DNA of 64,000 bases from assembly GCF_900103915.1 (NCBI RefSeq), contig NZ_FNIG01000006.1, positions 1 through 64,000 of the forward strand, written 5' to 3'. Below, one piece after another: positions 8,430 through 16,013 of this stretch. Position numbers and translations under genes: made by a program. The stretch comes from Tenuibacillus multivorans (GTDB taxonomy: Bacteria > Bacillota > Bacilli > Bacillales > Alkalibacillaceae). The notes under the pieces are model-generated. The model did no database searches. It was not told where the DNA came from and saw only the letters and a list, made by a program, of their open reading frames with translations. Numbering within the stretch: the first letter of the stretch is position 1; the number at the start of each line of letters is the position of its first letter.

Positions 8430-8461
8430 GGATAGGCTATTAAGAGGTCTATCCTTTTTTA
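8430..8461 (+). terminator. terminator downstream of yneF
   Basis: ggatag ... ctatcc stem with a 13-base loop followed by TTTTTT. Confidence 0.65.
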
Positions 8462-8565
8462 ATTGTTCACGATAATTTCACTAAACCGTCAAGCATCTGT
8501 TATTAAAATTACGTGTATGTTTGATACGATATGTTTAACGGCTGAAAAAGAAGGAGAGGTTAGTC

Positions 8566-9267
8566 ATGGAGGTTAATATATTCCTGGCATTTGGAGCTGG
8601 ATTCTTGTCATTCATTTCTCCATGTGTTCTGCCATTATACCCCGTCTTTTTATCATATATAACGGGGATGAGTGTTGAAGAGTTAAAAAATGAAAAAGCG
8701 ATGTTACGAAAAAGAAGTATGCTACATACGTTATTTTTCTTAATCGGATTTTCTTCTATTTTTATCATGATTGGCTTTTCAAGTTATTTTATTGGGGAAT
8801 TTTTTATACGTTATCAGGATTTAATTCGTCAGCTAGGCGCTATTTTAATCATCTTTTTCGGCTTTGTGATGATTGGCGTATTCAACTTTGAGTTTTTAAT
8901 GAAAGAACGCAAAGTAACCTTTAAGAATCGTCCTTCTGGTTATTTGGGTACACTACTAATAGGAATGGCCTTTTCAATGAGTTGGACTCCTTGTACAGGG
9001 CCGATATTGGGGGCTGTCATTACCCTATCTTTAGATGATCCTCAATCCGCAGTTTTCTTAATGTTTGCTTATTCATTAGGTTTCTCAATTCCATTCTTTG
9101 TCTTGTCATTCTTTATTGGCAAAATGGGTTGGTTAAAACGCAACTCACAAAAGATTGCTAAAATTGGTGGATACGTTTTAATTGCATTAGGTATTGCTTT
9201 GTTCTTTGACTGGATGAGAATTTTCACGGCTTATTTAGCTAACTTCTTTGGATTTACAGGGTTTTGA
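8566..9267 (+). CDS. ccdA: CcdA, thiol-disulfide electron carrier of cytochrome c biogenesis
   Basis: 233 residues with six hydrophobic segments, the DsbD beta-domain/CcdA topology. The two redox cysteines are Cys20 (FISPCVLPLYP) and Cys143 (SWTPCTGPILG). CcdA passes electrons from cytosolic thioredoxin across the membrane to extracytoplasmic TlpA/ResA-type thioredoxins, used for haem attachment to cytochrome c and for spore maturation. Two such partners are encoded in this window (23325-23903 and 56919-57443). Start follows GGAGAGG. Confidence 0.95.
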   Translation: MEVNIFLAFGAGFLSFISPCVLPLYPVFLSYITGMSVEELKNEKAMLRKRSMLHTLFFLIGFSSIFIMIGFSSYFIGEFFIRYQDLIRQLGAILIIFFGFVMIGVFNFEFLMKERKVTFKNRPSGYLGTLLIGMAFSMSWTPCTGPILGAVITLSLDDPQSAVFLMFAYSLGFSIPFFVLSFFIGKMGWLKRNSQKIAKIGGYVLIALGIALFFDWMRIFTAYLANFFGFTGF

Positions 9268-9337
9268 TATAATTTGTCATGGTCCTGTTGATTGTATTAA
9301 AATAGAGATAGCATCAATACGGTGAAGGAGTTACAGT

Positions 9338-9796
9338 ATGAAACAACCAAACGATTTAATATTACGAACCACAACACATTTAATTGCCTTTATATTACTT
9401 GGTTTCTCCATTTATTTATTCTTTGCTGGACATAATGCTCCAGGCGGTGGATTTATCGGTGGGTTAATGACTTCTGCTGCCTTTATTCTCATGTACATGA
9501 CTTACGGTTACGATAAGATCAAAAAGATTTTACCGATTAATTTTCGTATGGTAGCCGTAACAGGGCTGTTAGTAGCTGTATTATCAGGCCTCGGTTCGTT
9601 TGTGTTTCAGGAACCGTTTTTATCACATACTTCAGGTTACTTTGAAATACCTTTATTAGGTGAAAAACACTTAGCAACCGCAATGTTGTTTGATTTAGGC
9701 GTATACTTAGTGGTTGTCGGAGTTACATTAACGATTATTTTATCCATTACGACGGATTCTGGTGATGAATTTAACAAAGATACGGGTGTGTCATAG
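9338..9796 (+). CDS. MnhB/MrpB-like antiporter subunit, orphan
   Basis: 152 residues, four hydrophobic helices and the MnhB signature FFAGHNAPGGGFIGGL near residues 27-42. MrpB is normally one of six or seven subunits of the Mrp Na+/H+ antiporter encoded by mrpA-G, but here no other mrp gene is adjacent. It takes the place that the CheY-like gene yneI has between ccdA and ccdC in B. subtilis, and its stop codon overlaps the ccdC start. It may serve as a spare subunit or act with the Ccd proteins; neither is shown by sequence. Confidence 0.85.
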   Translation: MKQPNDLILRTTTHLIAFILLGFSIYLFFAGHNAPGGGFIGGLMTSAAFILMYMTYGYDKIKKILPINFRMVAVTGLLVAVLSGLGSFVFQEPFLSHTSGYFEIPLLGEKHLATAMLFDLGVYLVVVGVTLTIILSITTDSGDEFNKDTGVS

Positions 9797-10275
9797 TGTT
9801 TATAGAAAGTTCATTATTTGCTGTTTTAACCATGCTGATGTTCATCTTTATGGCATCAGTTATGATCGTGATTCGTTCTCGGGCATCAAAAAAACCAGCA
9901 AGCACTAAAAAAATTATTTTACCTCCTTTATTTATGAGTACGGGGGCTCTCATGTTTTTGTTTCCCTATTTCCAAGTCTCATGGTGGCAAGTACTAGAAG
10001 CGATTTCAGTAGGGGTAGTTTTTTCAGTTCTCTTAATTATCACATCCAATTTTGAAATTAAAGGAAGAGAAATTTATTTAAAACCGTCGAAAGCTTTTAT
10101 TTTTGTGTTACTTTTCTTGCTCGTTTTAAGGATCTGCTTAAAAATATATTTAGGACAAGACATATCAGTAGGCGAGACGAGTGGGATGTTTTATTTATTA
10201 GCTTTTGGCATGCTATTTACATGGCGAATTGCGATGTTAATTAAATTCTTAAAACTTAAACAAACGATTGCATAA
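9796..10275 (+). CDS. ccdC: CcdC-family membrane protein (DUF1453, YneJ)
   Basis: 159 residues with about five membrane helices; matches the CcdC/YneJ family by size, topology and order after ccdA. GTG start 9796 overlaps the preceding TAG by one base, implying translational coupling to the MrpB-like gene. In B. subtilis ccdC lies in the ccdA cluster but is not essential for cytochrome c formation, and its molecular role is unknown. A strong terminator follows immediately. Confidence 0.85.
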   Translation: MFIESSLFAVLTMLMFIFMASVMIVIRSRASKKPASTKKIILPPLFMSTGALMFLFPYFQVSWWQVLEAISVGVVFSVLLIITSNFEIKGREIYLKPSKAFIFVLLFLLVLRICLKIYLGQDISVGETSGMFYLLAFGMLFTWRIAMLIKFLKLKQTIA

Positions 10276-10306
10276 GTTCACGATTTTCTAGTCGTGAACT
10301 TTTTTT
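10275..10306 (+). terminator. terminator after ccdC
   Basis: agttcacga ttttcta gtcgtgaact stem followed by TTTTTTT. Confidence 0.85.
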
Positions 10307-10345
10307 ATCAAATATAAAAACAATGAAAACTTATAACTTAAGTTC

Positions 10346-10777
10346 TCATTGTTTTTCTAATAAATGTTCATAAGGTGAAAAATCGATATTTTTCTCATTC
10401 AAACGTTTGATTAAAAATTTATGATCTCGTTTTGGTGTGGCTAATATATAGCCTTCAATAATGACATCTAATGAAATCTTTTGCTTATTTCGTTGTAAAG
10501 CCACTTCTCCGATTTTCGCGGCAATTTTTTGCTTCGCTACATCTCGGAAAAGCTGGGGAACCGGCTCAACCAATTCATTAAGAAGCTTTTTTTCATCTTG
10601 TCCCCACAAATGAACAGTTTGTTCGACATAATATTCTTCCCAGTCTATAATAGACTTTCCATCTTCTTTAGGAAGTTTTTTCAGGAACTTTCGGAACATA
10701 AAGAATCCACCGATGCCAAGCAGACTAATCATGACTAGTCCCCATAAAATCATTAAATATCCGACGGTTTCAGACAT
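10346..10777 (-). CDS. yneK: DUF2621 family membrane protein YneK
   Basis: 143 residues from ATG 10777 (GAGAG eight bases upstream); a GTG at 10786 gives three more residues. One N-terminal membrane helix (about 5-27) is followed by a cytoplasmic domain with DWEEYYVEQTVHLWG and a C-terminal part ending FSPYEHLLEKQ. Family and position after ccdC on the opposite strand match B. subtilis YneK. Function unknown. Confidence 0.85.
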   Translation of the reverse strand: MSETVGYLMILWGLVMISLLGIGGFFMFRKFLKKLPKEDGKSIIDWEEYYVEQTVHLWGQDEKKLLNELVEPVPQLFRDVAKQKIAAKIGEVALQRNKQKISLDVIIEGYILATPKRDHKFLIKRLNEKNIDFSPYEHLLEKQ

Positions 10778-10803
10778 GGATTTCACTCTCTTTAGTTGAG
10801 TAT

Positions 10804-10900
10804 TGGCGGGACTGTGTGGGAATCGAACCCACCGGAGACGGCACGCGCCTCCCAGGCGGTTTTGAAGACCGTGACAAGCACCAGCATTGTAACCAGCCCC
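10804..10900 (-). tRNA. selC: tRNA-Sec (anticodon UCA)
   Basis: 97-base tRNA, the extra length expected of bacterial tRNA-Sec. On the minus strand GGGGCUG pairs with CAGUCCC, followed by discriminator G and an encoded CCA. The T arm is GUGGG-UUCGAUU-CCCAC, the anticodon loop is CUUCAAA with UCA, and a long variable arm (GGAG...CUCC) is present. The pair closing the eighth acceptor position would be G-A and the anticodon stem has an A-C at its base, so folding should be confirmed. It reads UGA as selenocysteine with SelB and lies 315 bases before selB, on the opposite strand. Confidence 0.9.
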
Positions 10901-11120
10901 GTTTCTCTAATCATTATAGAATGATGTTTAATAGAATACAAGCAAAGCATTTAGTACAAAATCTAGTAATATATTTAGAACAATTCAAAAAATTTGGATA
11001 ATTCTTAAATCATTTTTTGCCTTTACGCCATATTTTGGTTAAAATAGAAGTTGTGATATTTGGTCGTATTATATCATAGTATTATTATATCTTCGGTCGT
11101 TTTTTGGGGGGATTAATCGA

Positions 11121-12194
11121 ATGAAAAAACATTCGCTAGTTGTCAATGGAGAGGATCAACTAGATCTCGATCATGATTTACTAAGTTCGACTTTTCATTG
11201 GTTTGATATTAACTCAACGAATATTAAGGTCATTTTTGATGAGAACTATAAAATTGTTTATGTATCATATTCAGCAGAAACCATACTAGGCTATAAGAAA
11301 GAATGTATGTTAGGTCAGTCATTACTACAATTTGTTATCGAACAAGACTATAGTCAAACGAAAAAATACATTGATTCATTAGATTTTAATAGGGTCAAAA
11401 TAGAGATTGGATTTCAACATTCCGATGGTCATATAGTAGACACATTGACACATTTAGGGAAAATTAATGACGATCACAAAGGTAAAACATATTATATTGG
11501 GGTTATTAATGACATTTCAGAATTAAAAACAACCCGAAAAATGCTGATGAACTCTGAGAAGCTATCATCCGTTGGGCAACTGGCAGCAAGTGTTGTTCAT
11601 GAAATTCGTAATCCATTAACTTCAGTTAAAGGTTTTTTACAATTGCTTGAGAATGAAATTCAAGAAAAGAAGGAATATTTTCATATAATGACTGAAGAAG
11701 TTGAAAAAATTGAATCGATCACGTCTGAACTTTTATATATTGCGAAGCCATCTCCTAACCAATTTAAAAATGAAAATCTTGTTACGATTTTAAAAGAAGT
11801 CTGTCTTCTAATGAGATCACAGGCACGTTTGTATAATATCAGTATCGATTTTATGAATGAAAAGAATCGAGTTCATATTGAATGTGATCGATCACAAATC
11901 AAACAGGTGTTTATTAATTTGATTAAAAATGCTATTGAGGCGATGGATGATGAAGGAACGATACAAGTTAACATTTATCATGACGAATCATTAGTTGTTG
12001 ATGTCATTGATGAAGGTGAAGGGGTTCCAGATGAATTAAAACAGCGACTCGGTGAACCGTTCCTTTCGACAAAGGAAAAAGGCACGGGGTTAGGACTAAT
12101 GGTTACGAGACAAATTTTAGATAATCATCATGCATCATTAACAATTTTAGATAATGAAGACCGAGGAAGTATTTTTAGAATCCGATTTTACTAA
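11121..12194 (+). CDS. PAS-domain sensor histidine kinase, orphan
   Basis: 357 residues, no membrane segment, so cytoplasmic. A PAS domain (about 35-135, YVSYSAETILGYKKECMLG) is followed by the HisKA phosphoacceptor helix with VVHEIRNPLTSVKGFLQLL and a HATPase_c domain with N box (NLIKNAIEAM), DEGEGVP and GTGLGLMVTRQIL. This layout resembles Bacillus sporulation kinases feeding Spo0F/Spo0A. No response regulator is adjacent. It lies 20 bases before selB and may be cotranscribed with it. The ligand is unknown. Confidence 0.9.
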   Translation: MKKHSLVVNGEDQLDLDHDLLSSTFHWFDINSTNIKVIFDENYKIVYVSYSAETILGYKKECMLGQSLLQFVIEQDYSQTKKYIDSLDFNRVKIEIGFQHSDGHIVDTLTHLGKINDDHKGKTYYIGVINDISELKTTRKMLMNSEKLSSVGQLAASVVHEIRNPLTSVKGFLQLLENEIQEKKEYFHIMTEEVEKIESITSELLYIAKPSPNQFKNENLVTILKEVCLLMRSQARLYNISIDFMNEKNRVHIECDRSQIKQVFINLIKNAIEAMDDEGTIQVNIYHDESLVVDVIDEGEGVPDELKQRLGEPFLSTKEKGTGLGLMVTRQILDNHHASLTILDNEDRGSIFRIRFY

Positions 12195-12214
12195 TAGATG
12201 GTTGGTGTTAAGGC

Positions 12215-14086
12215 ATGAATCAACAAAATTATACAATCGGTATGGCAGGTCACATTGATCATGGAAAAACTGAACTCGTTAAGGCTTTAACAGGGGTAGA
12301 GACTGATCGACTCAAAGAAGAAAAAGATCGACGAATTTCAATTGAATTAGGATATGCACCACTCTATAAGGATGATGATATATCCATCTCTATAATCGAT
12401 GTACCTGGTCATGAAAAATTTATTCGTCAAATGATTGCGGGAGTCTCATCAATCGATTTGACGATTTTAGTCATTGCAGCCGATGAAGGCGTTATGCCAC
12501 AAACAAGAGAGCACCTAGAAATTTTATCATTCCTAAATATTAGTCGTGGCATCATTGTTATAACCAAGATTGATCAAGTTGATTCCGATTTACTTGCGAT
12601 CGTTCAAGAAGATATTAAGGAAATGGTAAAAGGTACTGTATTTGAAGGACAATCCCTTTACGAAGTCGATTCCATCTCTAGAAAGGGTATCGAAACACTT
12701 AGAATAGCCATACTTAAACAGCTTGAAAATACTGATCCTAAAAGTAAGGTAGGGCAGCTATATTTACCTGTTGACCAAAGCTTCCATATTCATGGCATCG
12801 GAACAGTTGTTAGGGGTACTGTGGTACAGGGACAGGTATCAGGAGAAGATAAAGTCGTGGTAATGCCTAATGGAAATAGGGTTAAGATTAAAAGTATTCA
12901 TCGTTTTAACCAACCTGTTTCATCATCGTCCGCTGGTCAACGCACGGCTTTAGCATTAAAAGGTGTTTCAGTTAATGAGGTTAAAAGAGGTTCGGTCCTA
13001 ACAACTGACGAGCTAGCTCAAGCAACCAACCGCATTGATATAGAATTACAGGTTAGTTCTAATCTTCATTCGGAAATTAAACAACGTTCACCAATTAAAT
13101 TACATATTGGGACAACTGAAACCTATGGAAGAATTATTTTTTATGATCGAAATAAATTAGACAGCCAAGATACGATTTATGCTCAAGTTGAACTAGAAGA
13201 GTCAATATATATACTAAAGGACCAACGCTACGTTTTAAGGCGTGCTACACCGGTTGAAACGATTGGCGGTGGTAAGGTTATTGAACCATTTGCCCAAAAA
13301 CACCGTCATGGTGAGGAGACGGTTCAACAATTAAAAAAGAAAGCGACTATTGATCAAAACGATTATATATTAGAAATCATTCATCGTAATCCAGGCTTAG
13401 ATAAATACGTGGTATTAAAACAAGGACAATTGAATGATGATCTTCAAGCTTTAGAGGAAAAGGGTAGAATCGTTAATATTGAAAATCATCTTTTTGTTGA
13501 TTCTTATGTTAATCAGTTAGTGACATATGTTGAGGAGCGTTTAAATAAGTTTCATAAACAGCATCCATTACTACCTGGCATGAATAAATCGGAGCTCATT
13601 CAACAATTACCGCTTCATAAACCATTAAATAAAACGATTGTGGACTATCTGGTTGAAAGAGAATTATTAAAACAAAAAGAGCATTACGTATCATTACCTA
13701 CTTTTTATGTACAGTTAAATGAAGAGCTAAAGCCATCTGTTCAACAATTTTTAAGTCGTTTAAATCAAGACCAATTAGAGGTTAGACCGATTAATGAATA
13801 CATAAAAGAATTTATAACAGACAAAGACGTATATGTTGAGGATCTAAAGACTTATCTCATTCACCAACAAGATGTTGTAGATTTAACTGATGAATTGTAT
13901 ATCGAATGGTTGGCCTTTAAAAGCTCCATCAATTGTTTAAAAGAACAGACAGGTGAATATTTCAATTTAAAAGAGGCAAAAGATTATCTAGGGGTATCGC
14001 GAAAATATTTAATTCCTTTTCTTGAAAAATTAGATAAGCTGAAAATGACAATTAGAGTAGAGGGAAAGCGAAGATGGATCAAATAA
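12215..14086 (+). CDS. selB: SelB, selenocysteine-specific elongation factor
   Basis: 623 residues, normal for bacterial SelB. The EF-Tu-like GTPase half has P loop GHIDHGKT (12-19), DVPGHEKF and TKID. Beta-barrel domains follow, then a C-terminal region of winged helices ending CLKEQTGEYFNLKEAKDYLG...VEGKRRWIK, which in the family binds the SECIS hairpin. SelB brings Sec-tRNA-Sec to UGA codons marked by a SECIS. It faces selD tail to tail across a shared terminator. Confidence 0.96.
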   Translation: MNQQNYTIGMAGHIDHGKTELVKALTGVETDRLKEEKDRRISIELGYAPLYKDDDISISIIDVPGHEKFIRQMIAGVSSIDLTILVIAADEGVMPQTREHLEILSFLNISRGIIVITKIDQVDSDLLAIVQEDIKEMVKGTVFEGQSLYEVDSISRKGIETLRIAILKQLENTDPKSKVGQLYLPVDQSFHIHGIGTVVRGTVVQGQVSGEDKVVVMPNGNRVKIKSIHRFNQPVSSSSAGQRTALALKGVSVNEVKRGSVLTTDELAQATNRIDIELQVSSNLHSEIKQRSPIKLHIGTTETYGRIIFYDRNKLDSQDTIYAQVELEESIYILKDQRYVLRRATPVETIGGGKVIEPFAQKHRHGEETVQQLKKKATIDQNDYILEIIHRNPGLDKYVVLKQGQLNDDLQALEEKGRIVNIENHLFVDSYVNQLVTYVEERLNKFHKQHPLLPGMNKSELIQQLPLHKPLNKTIVDYLVERELLKQKEHYVSLPTFYVQLNEELKPSVQQFLSRLNQDQLEVRPINEYIKEFITDKDVYVEDLKTYLIHQQDVVDLTDELYIEWLAFKSSINCLKEQTGEYFNLKEAKDYLGVSRKYLIPFLEKLDKLKMTIRVEGKRRWIK

Positions 14087-14119
14087 AACGGTTTGCATAT
14101 TTAAATATGCAAACCGTTT
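14086..14119. terminator. bidirectional terminator between selB and selD
   Basis: Perfect 34-base palindrome with 17-base arms (aaacggtttgcatattt and its complement) starting in the selB stop codon. A and T runs at its outer ends allow termination of both convergent genes. Confidence 0.85.
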
Positions 14120-14126
14120 ATTATCA

Positions 14127-15185
14127 TCATTTAACGATGATATTGCGATCAGTCTGTGGGATAACTTTACCAATAATGGTTGCTTGGTAGTCTGGTAATT
14201 GGTTTAATTCATCAATATATTGGTTCGCATCATGTTCAGGCATTGAGATTAACAAACCGCCAGAGGTAATCGCATCTGCTAAAATGAGTTGATGTAATTC
14301 ATTGATGTGAGATTCAAACGAAACAGCATCTTCTAACCAGTTCAAATTAGATTTTGTGCCACCAGGTACAGCACCTTTAGCTGCTAATTCAACTGTACCA
14401 TCAATAATCGGAACGGATTGATAATCAATTTCTAATGATAATTGACTTCCTTTAGCCATTTCGTAAGCGTGTCCGAGTAATCCGAAGCCAGTCACATCTG
14501 TAACGGCATGAACTTCATATTGTTTAAATAACTCGGATGCTTCCTTATTAAGCTTCATCATCCAGTTAATCGCTTCGTCTGCGTCATTTTGTGATGCTAA
14601 ACCTTTTTTAATAGCTGTTGTAATGATTCCGATACCAATAGGTTTTGTTAATACTAAGACATTACCATCTTGAGCGTTGTGATTTGTTAATATTTGATCT
14701 GGGTGAGCAATACCGGTCACAGATAATCCGAATTTCGGTTCTTCATCATCAATTGAATGGCCACCAATAATGGCACCACCCGCTTCGTGAACTTTATCTT
14801 CAGCACCTTGTAATATTTGGGCTAGGTGATCAGCACCATATTTTTTAACAGAAAAACCAACGATATTTAAGGCCGTTTTTACTTCAGCCCCCATGGCATA
14901 AACATCGCTCAAGGCATTTGCTGCAGCAATTTGACCAAATGTATACGGATCATCCACAATAGGTGTAAAATAATCAACCGTTTGGACAAGGGCTACATCA
15001 TCTGTTAATTGATAAACCCCGGCATCATCTGAATTATTTTGACTGAATAATATGTTTTGATCTTGTTTATGTGTATTCACTTGACTCAATACTTGAGCCA
15101 ATTCGCTTGGCGCGAGTTTGCATCCTCATCCAGCTTTAGAAGATAGAGAGGTTAACCGTAAGATTTCATCTCGATTTCTATCCAT
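14127..15185 (-). CDS. selD: SelD, selenide water dikinase, itself a selenoprotein (in-frame UGA)
   Basis: 352 residues when UGA at 15126-15128 is read as selenocysteine. The N-terminus begins MDRNRDEILRLTSLSSKAG, then Sec20, then GCKLAP, the active-site glycine-rich segment of SelD, where Cys or Sec occupies this position. ATG 15185 has GGAGGTGAAG upstream. A conventional reading starts at 15101 and loses the active site. SelD makes selenophosphate from selenide and ATP for SelA. Later motifs (ADALSDVYAMGAE, GGHSIDDEEP, TDVTGFGLLGHA) are all present. The true terminator is TGA 14127-14129. Confidence 0.95.
15097..15111 (-). promoter_or_regulatory. possible SECIS hairpin of selD
   Basis: On the minus strand GCCAA-gcgaa-TTGGC forms a five-pair hairpin whose loop starts about 20 bases after the UGA, within the distance used by bacterial SECIS elements. 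The loop lacks the GU seen in classic apical loops, so this exact fold is tentative, although a SECIS must exist somewhere here. Confidence 0.4.
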
Positions 15186-15304
15186 GATCTTCACCTCCAC
15201 ACTACTTAACCTATTATACAAGAACGGACTTAAAAGATAAAAATCTTGAAATTAATTGTCATATTTTATACGCTATTGATATAAACGACTAGGAGGTTGT
15301 ACAT

Positions 15305-15538
15305 ATGAGCTATAAAGTTTTAATTGAATTTTGCATGATGTGAAACTATGCACCAAAAGCTGCGAGTCTCGCAGAAGAGTTATTTACTGAATTCAGACAT
15401 GATATTACAGACATGACGTTAACACCATCAGGCGGTGGTGCTTTTGAAGTCACTGTTAATGGCGAAAAGGTTTATTCGAAATTAGATACAGGTGTTTTTC
15501 CTGATAGTGATGACATTATTCAAAAATTAAAGGTTTAA
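15305..15538 (+). CDS. SelW/Rdx-family selenoprotein (CxxU), in-frame UGA
   Basis: 77 residues with UGA 15341-15343 read as selenocysteine at position 13. ATG 15305 has AGGAGG. The sequence MSYKVLIEFCMM-Sec-NYAPKAASLAEEL carries the CxxU redox motif followed by Tyr-x-Pro-Lys-Ala in the first beta-loop-alpha unit, then TPSGGGAFEVTVNGEKVYSK and GVFPDSDDI. This is the thioredoxin-like Rdx fold of the SelW/SelT/SelH group. The role is probably thiol-based redox, substrate unknown. A hairpin follows the UGA. It sits between selD and selA inside the selenocysteine island. Confidence 0.92.
15360..15374 (+). promoter_or_regulatory. SECIS-like hairpin of the SelW-like gene
   Basis: CUGCGA-GUC-UCGCAG: six perfect pairs around a three-base loop with G and U, as in bacterial SECIS apical loops. 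The loop begins 22 bases after the UGA codon, inside the spacing known for bacterial SECIS elements. It also encodes part of the protein. Confidence 0.7.
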
Positions 15539-15599
15539 ATTAGCTGGGATAAATGTTTTTATCAATCAAAAATTCGAACAACTAGACTAAATGGAAAGT

Positions 15600-15920
15600 G
15601 TAAATACTCGCTCCGGAAATATACTTCGCTTTTACCCTAAAGGGCACAAGCGCGACATCTGCTCAAGCTTACTTTCGTTCGCTTTCACAGTGTCTTCTAT
15701 GCAGTGGCAACGCTTCATCCTCCGACGCACAGGACGTACTAGTGCCGGTGGTGCCACAGGACGTGGCGTATACCACCGGCCGACTCACAGGATGTGCTAG
15801 TGTCGATGACGTCACAAATGCTACTTGCGTTACATCCTTGCGTAAGTTTGCGCCGAGTAACCGCAGGCGCAGGACGTGGCCGTTTTTAGACGACCAGGAG
15901 TCTACGTATATTTCCTCCGC
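15600..15920. repeat. GC-rich structured intergenic repeat with CAGGAYGT units
   Basis: The stretch between the SelW-like gene and selA is much richer in G and C than its surroundings and shows no credible gene. It holds four CAGGAYGT copies (15730-15737, 15757-15764, 15788-15795, 15870-15877). A nested hairpin has outer arms 15744-15752 with 15772-15780 (gccggtggt / accaccggc) and inner arms 15753-15757 with 15763-15767 (gccac / gtggc). It resembles dispersed repeats I recall from halophilic Bacillaceae. After it, 15930-16013 is AT-rich and holds a likely selA promoter (tacaatataat). Confidence 0.7.
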
Positions 15921-16013
15921 TATTTTTTAGTATTGTTCGTATTTAGAATTGATAATTTTATTTAAGTCTCAGCCCCTTTTTTCTATACAATATAATAAAA
16001 AGGTTTGTGACAA

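Noticed and set aside
15591-15930. Two overlapping ORFs of 69 and 62 codons in the GC-rich block
   Set aside because: Arginine- and cysteine-rich translations without ribosome sites, fully explained by the repeat element.
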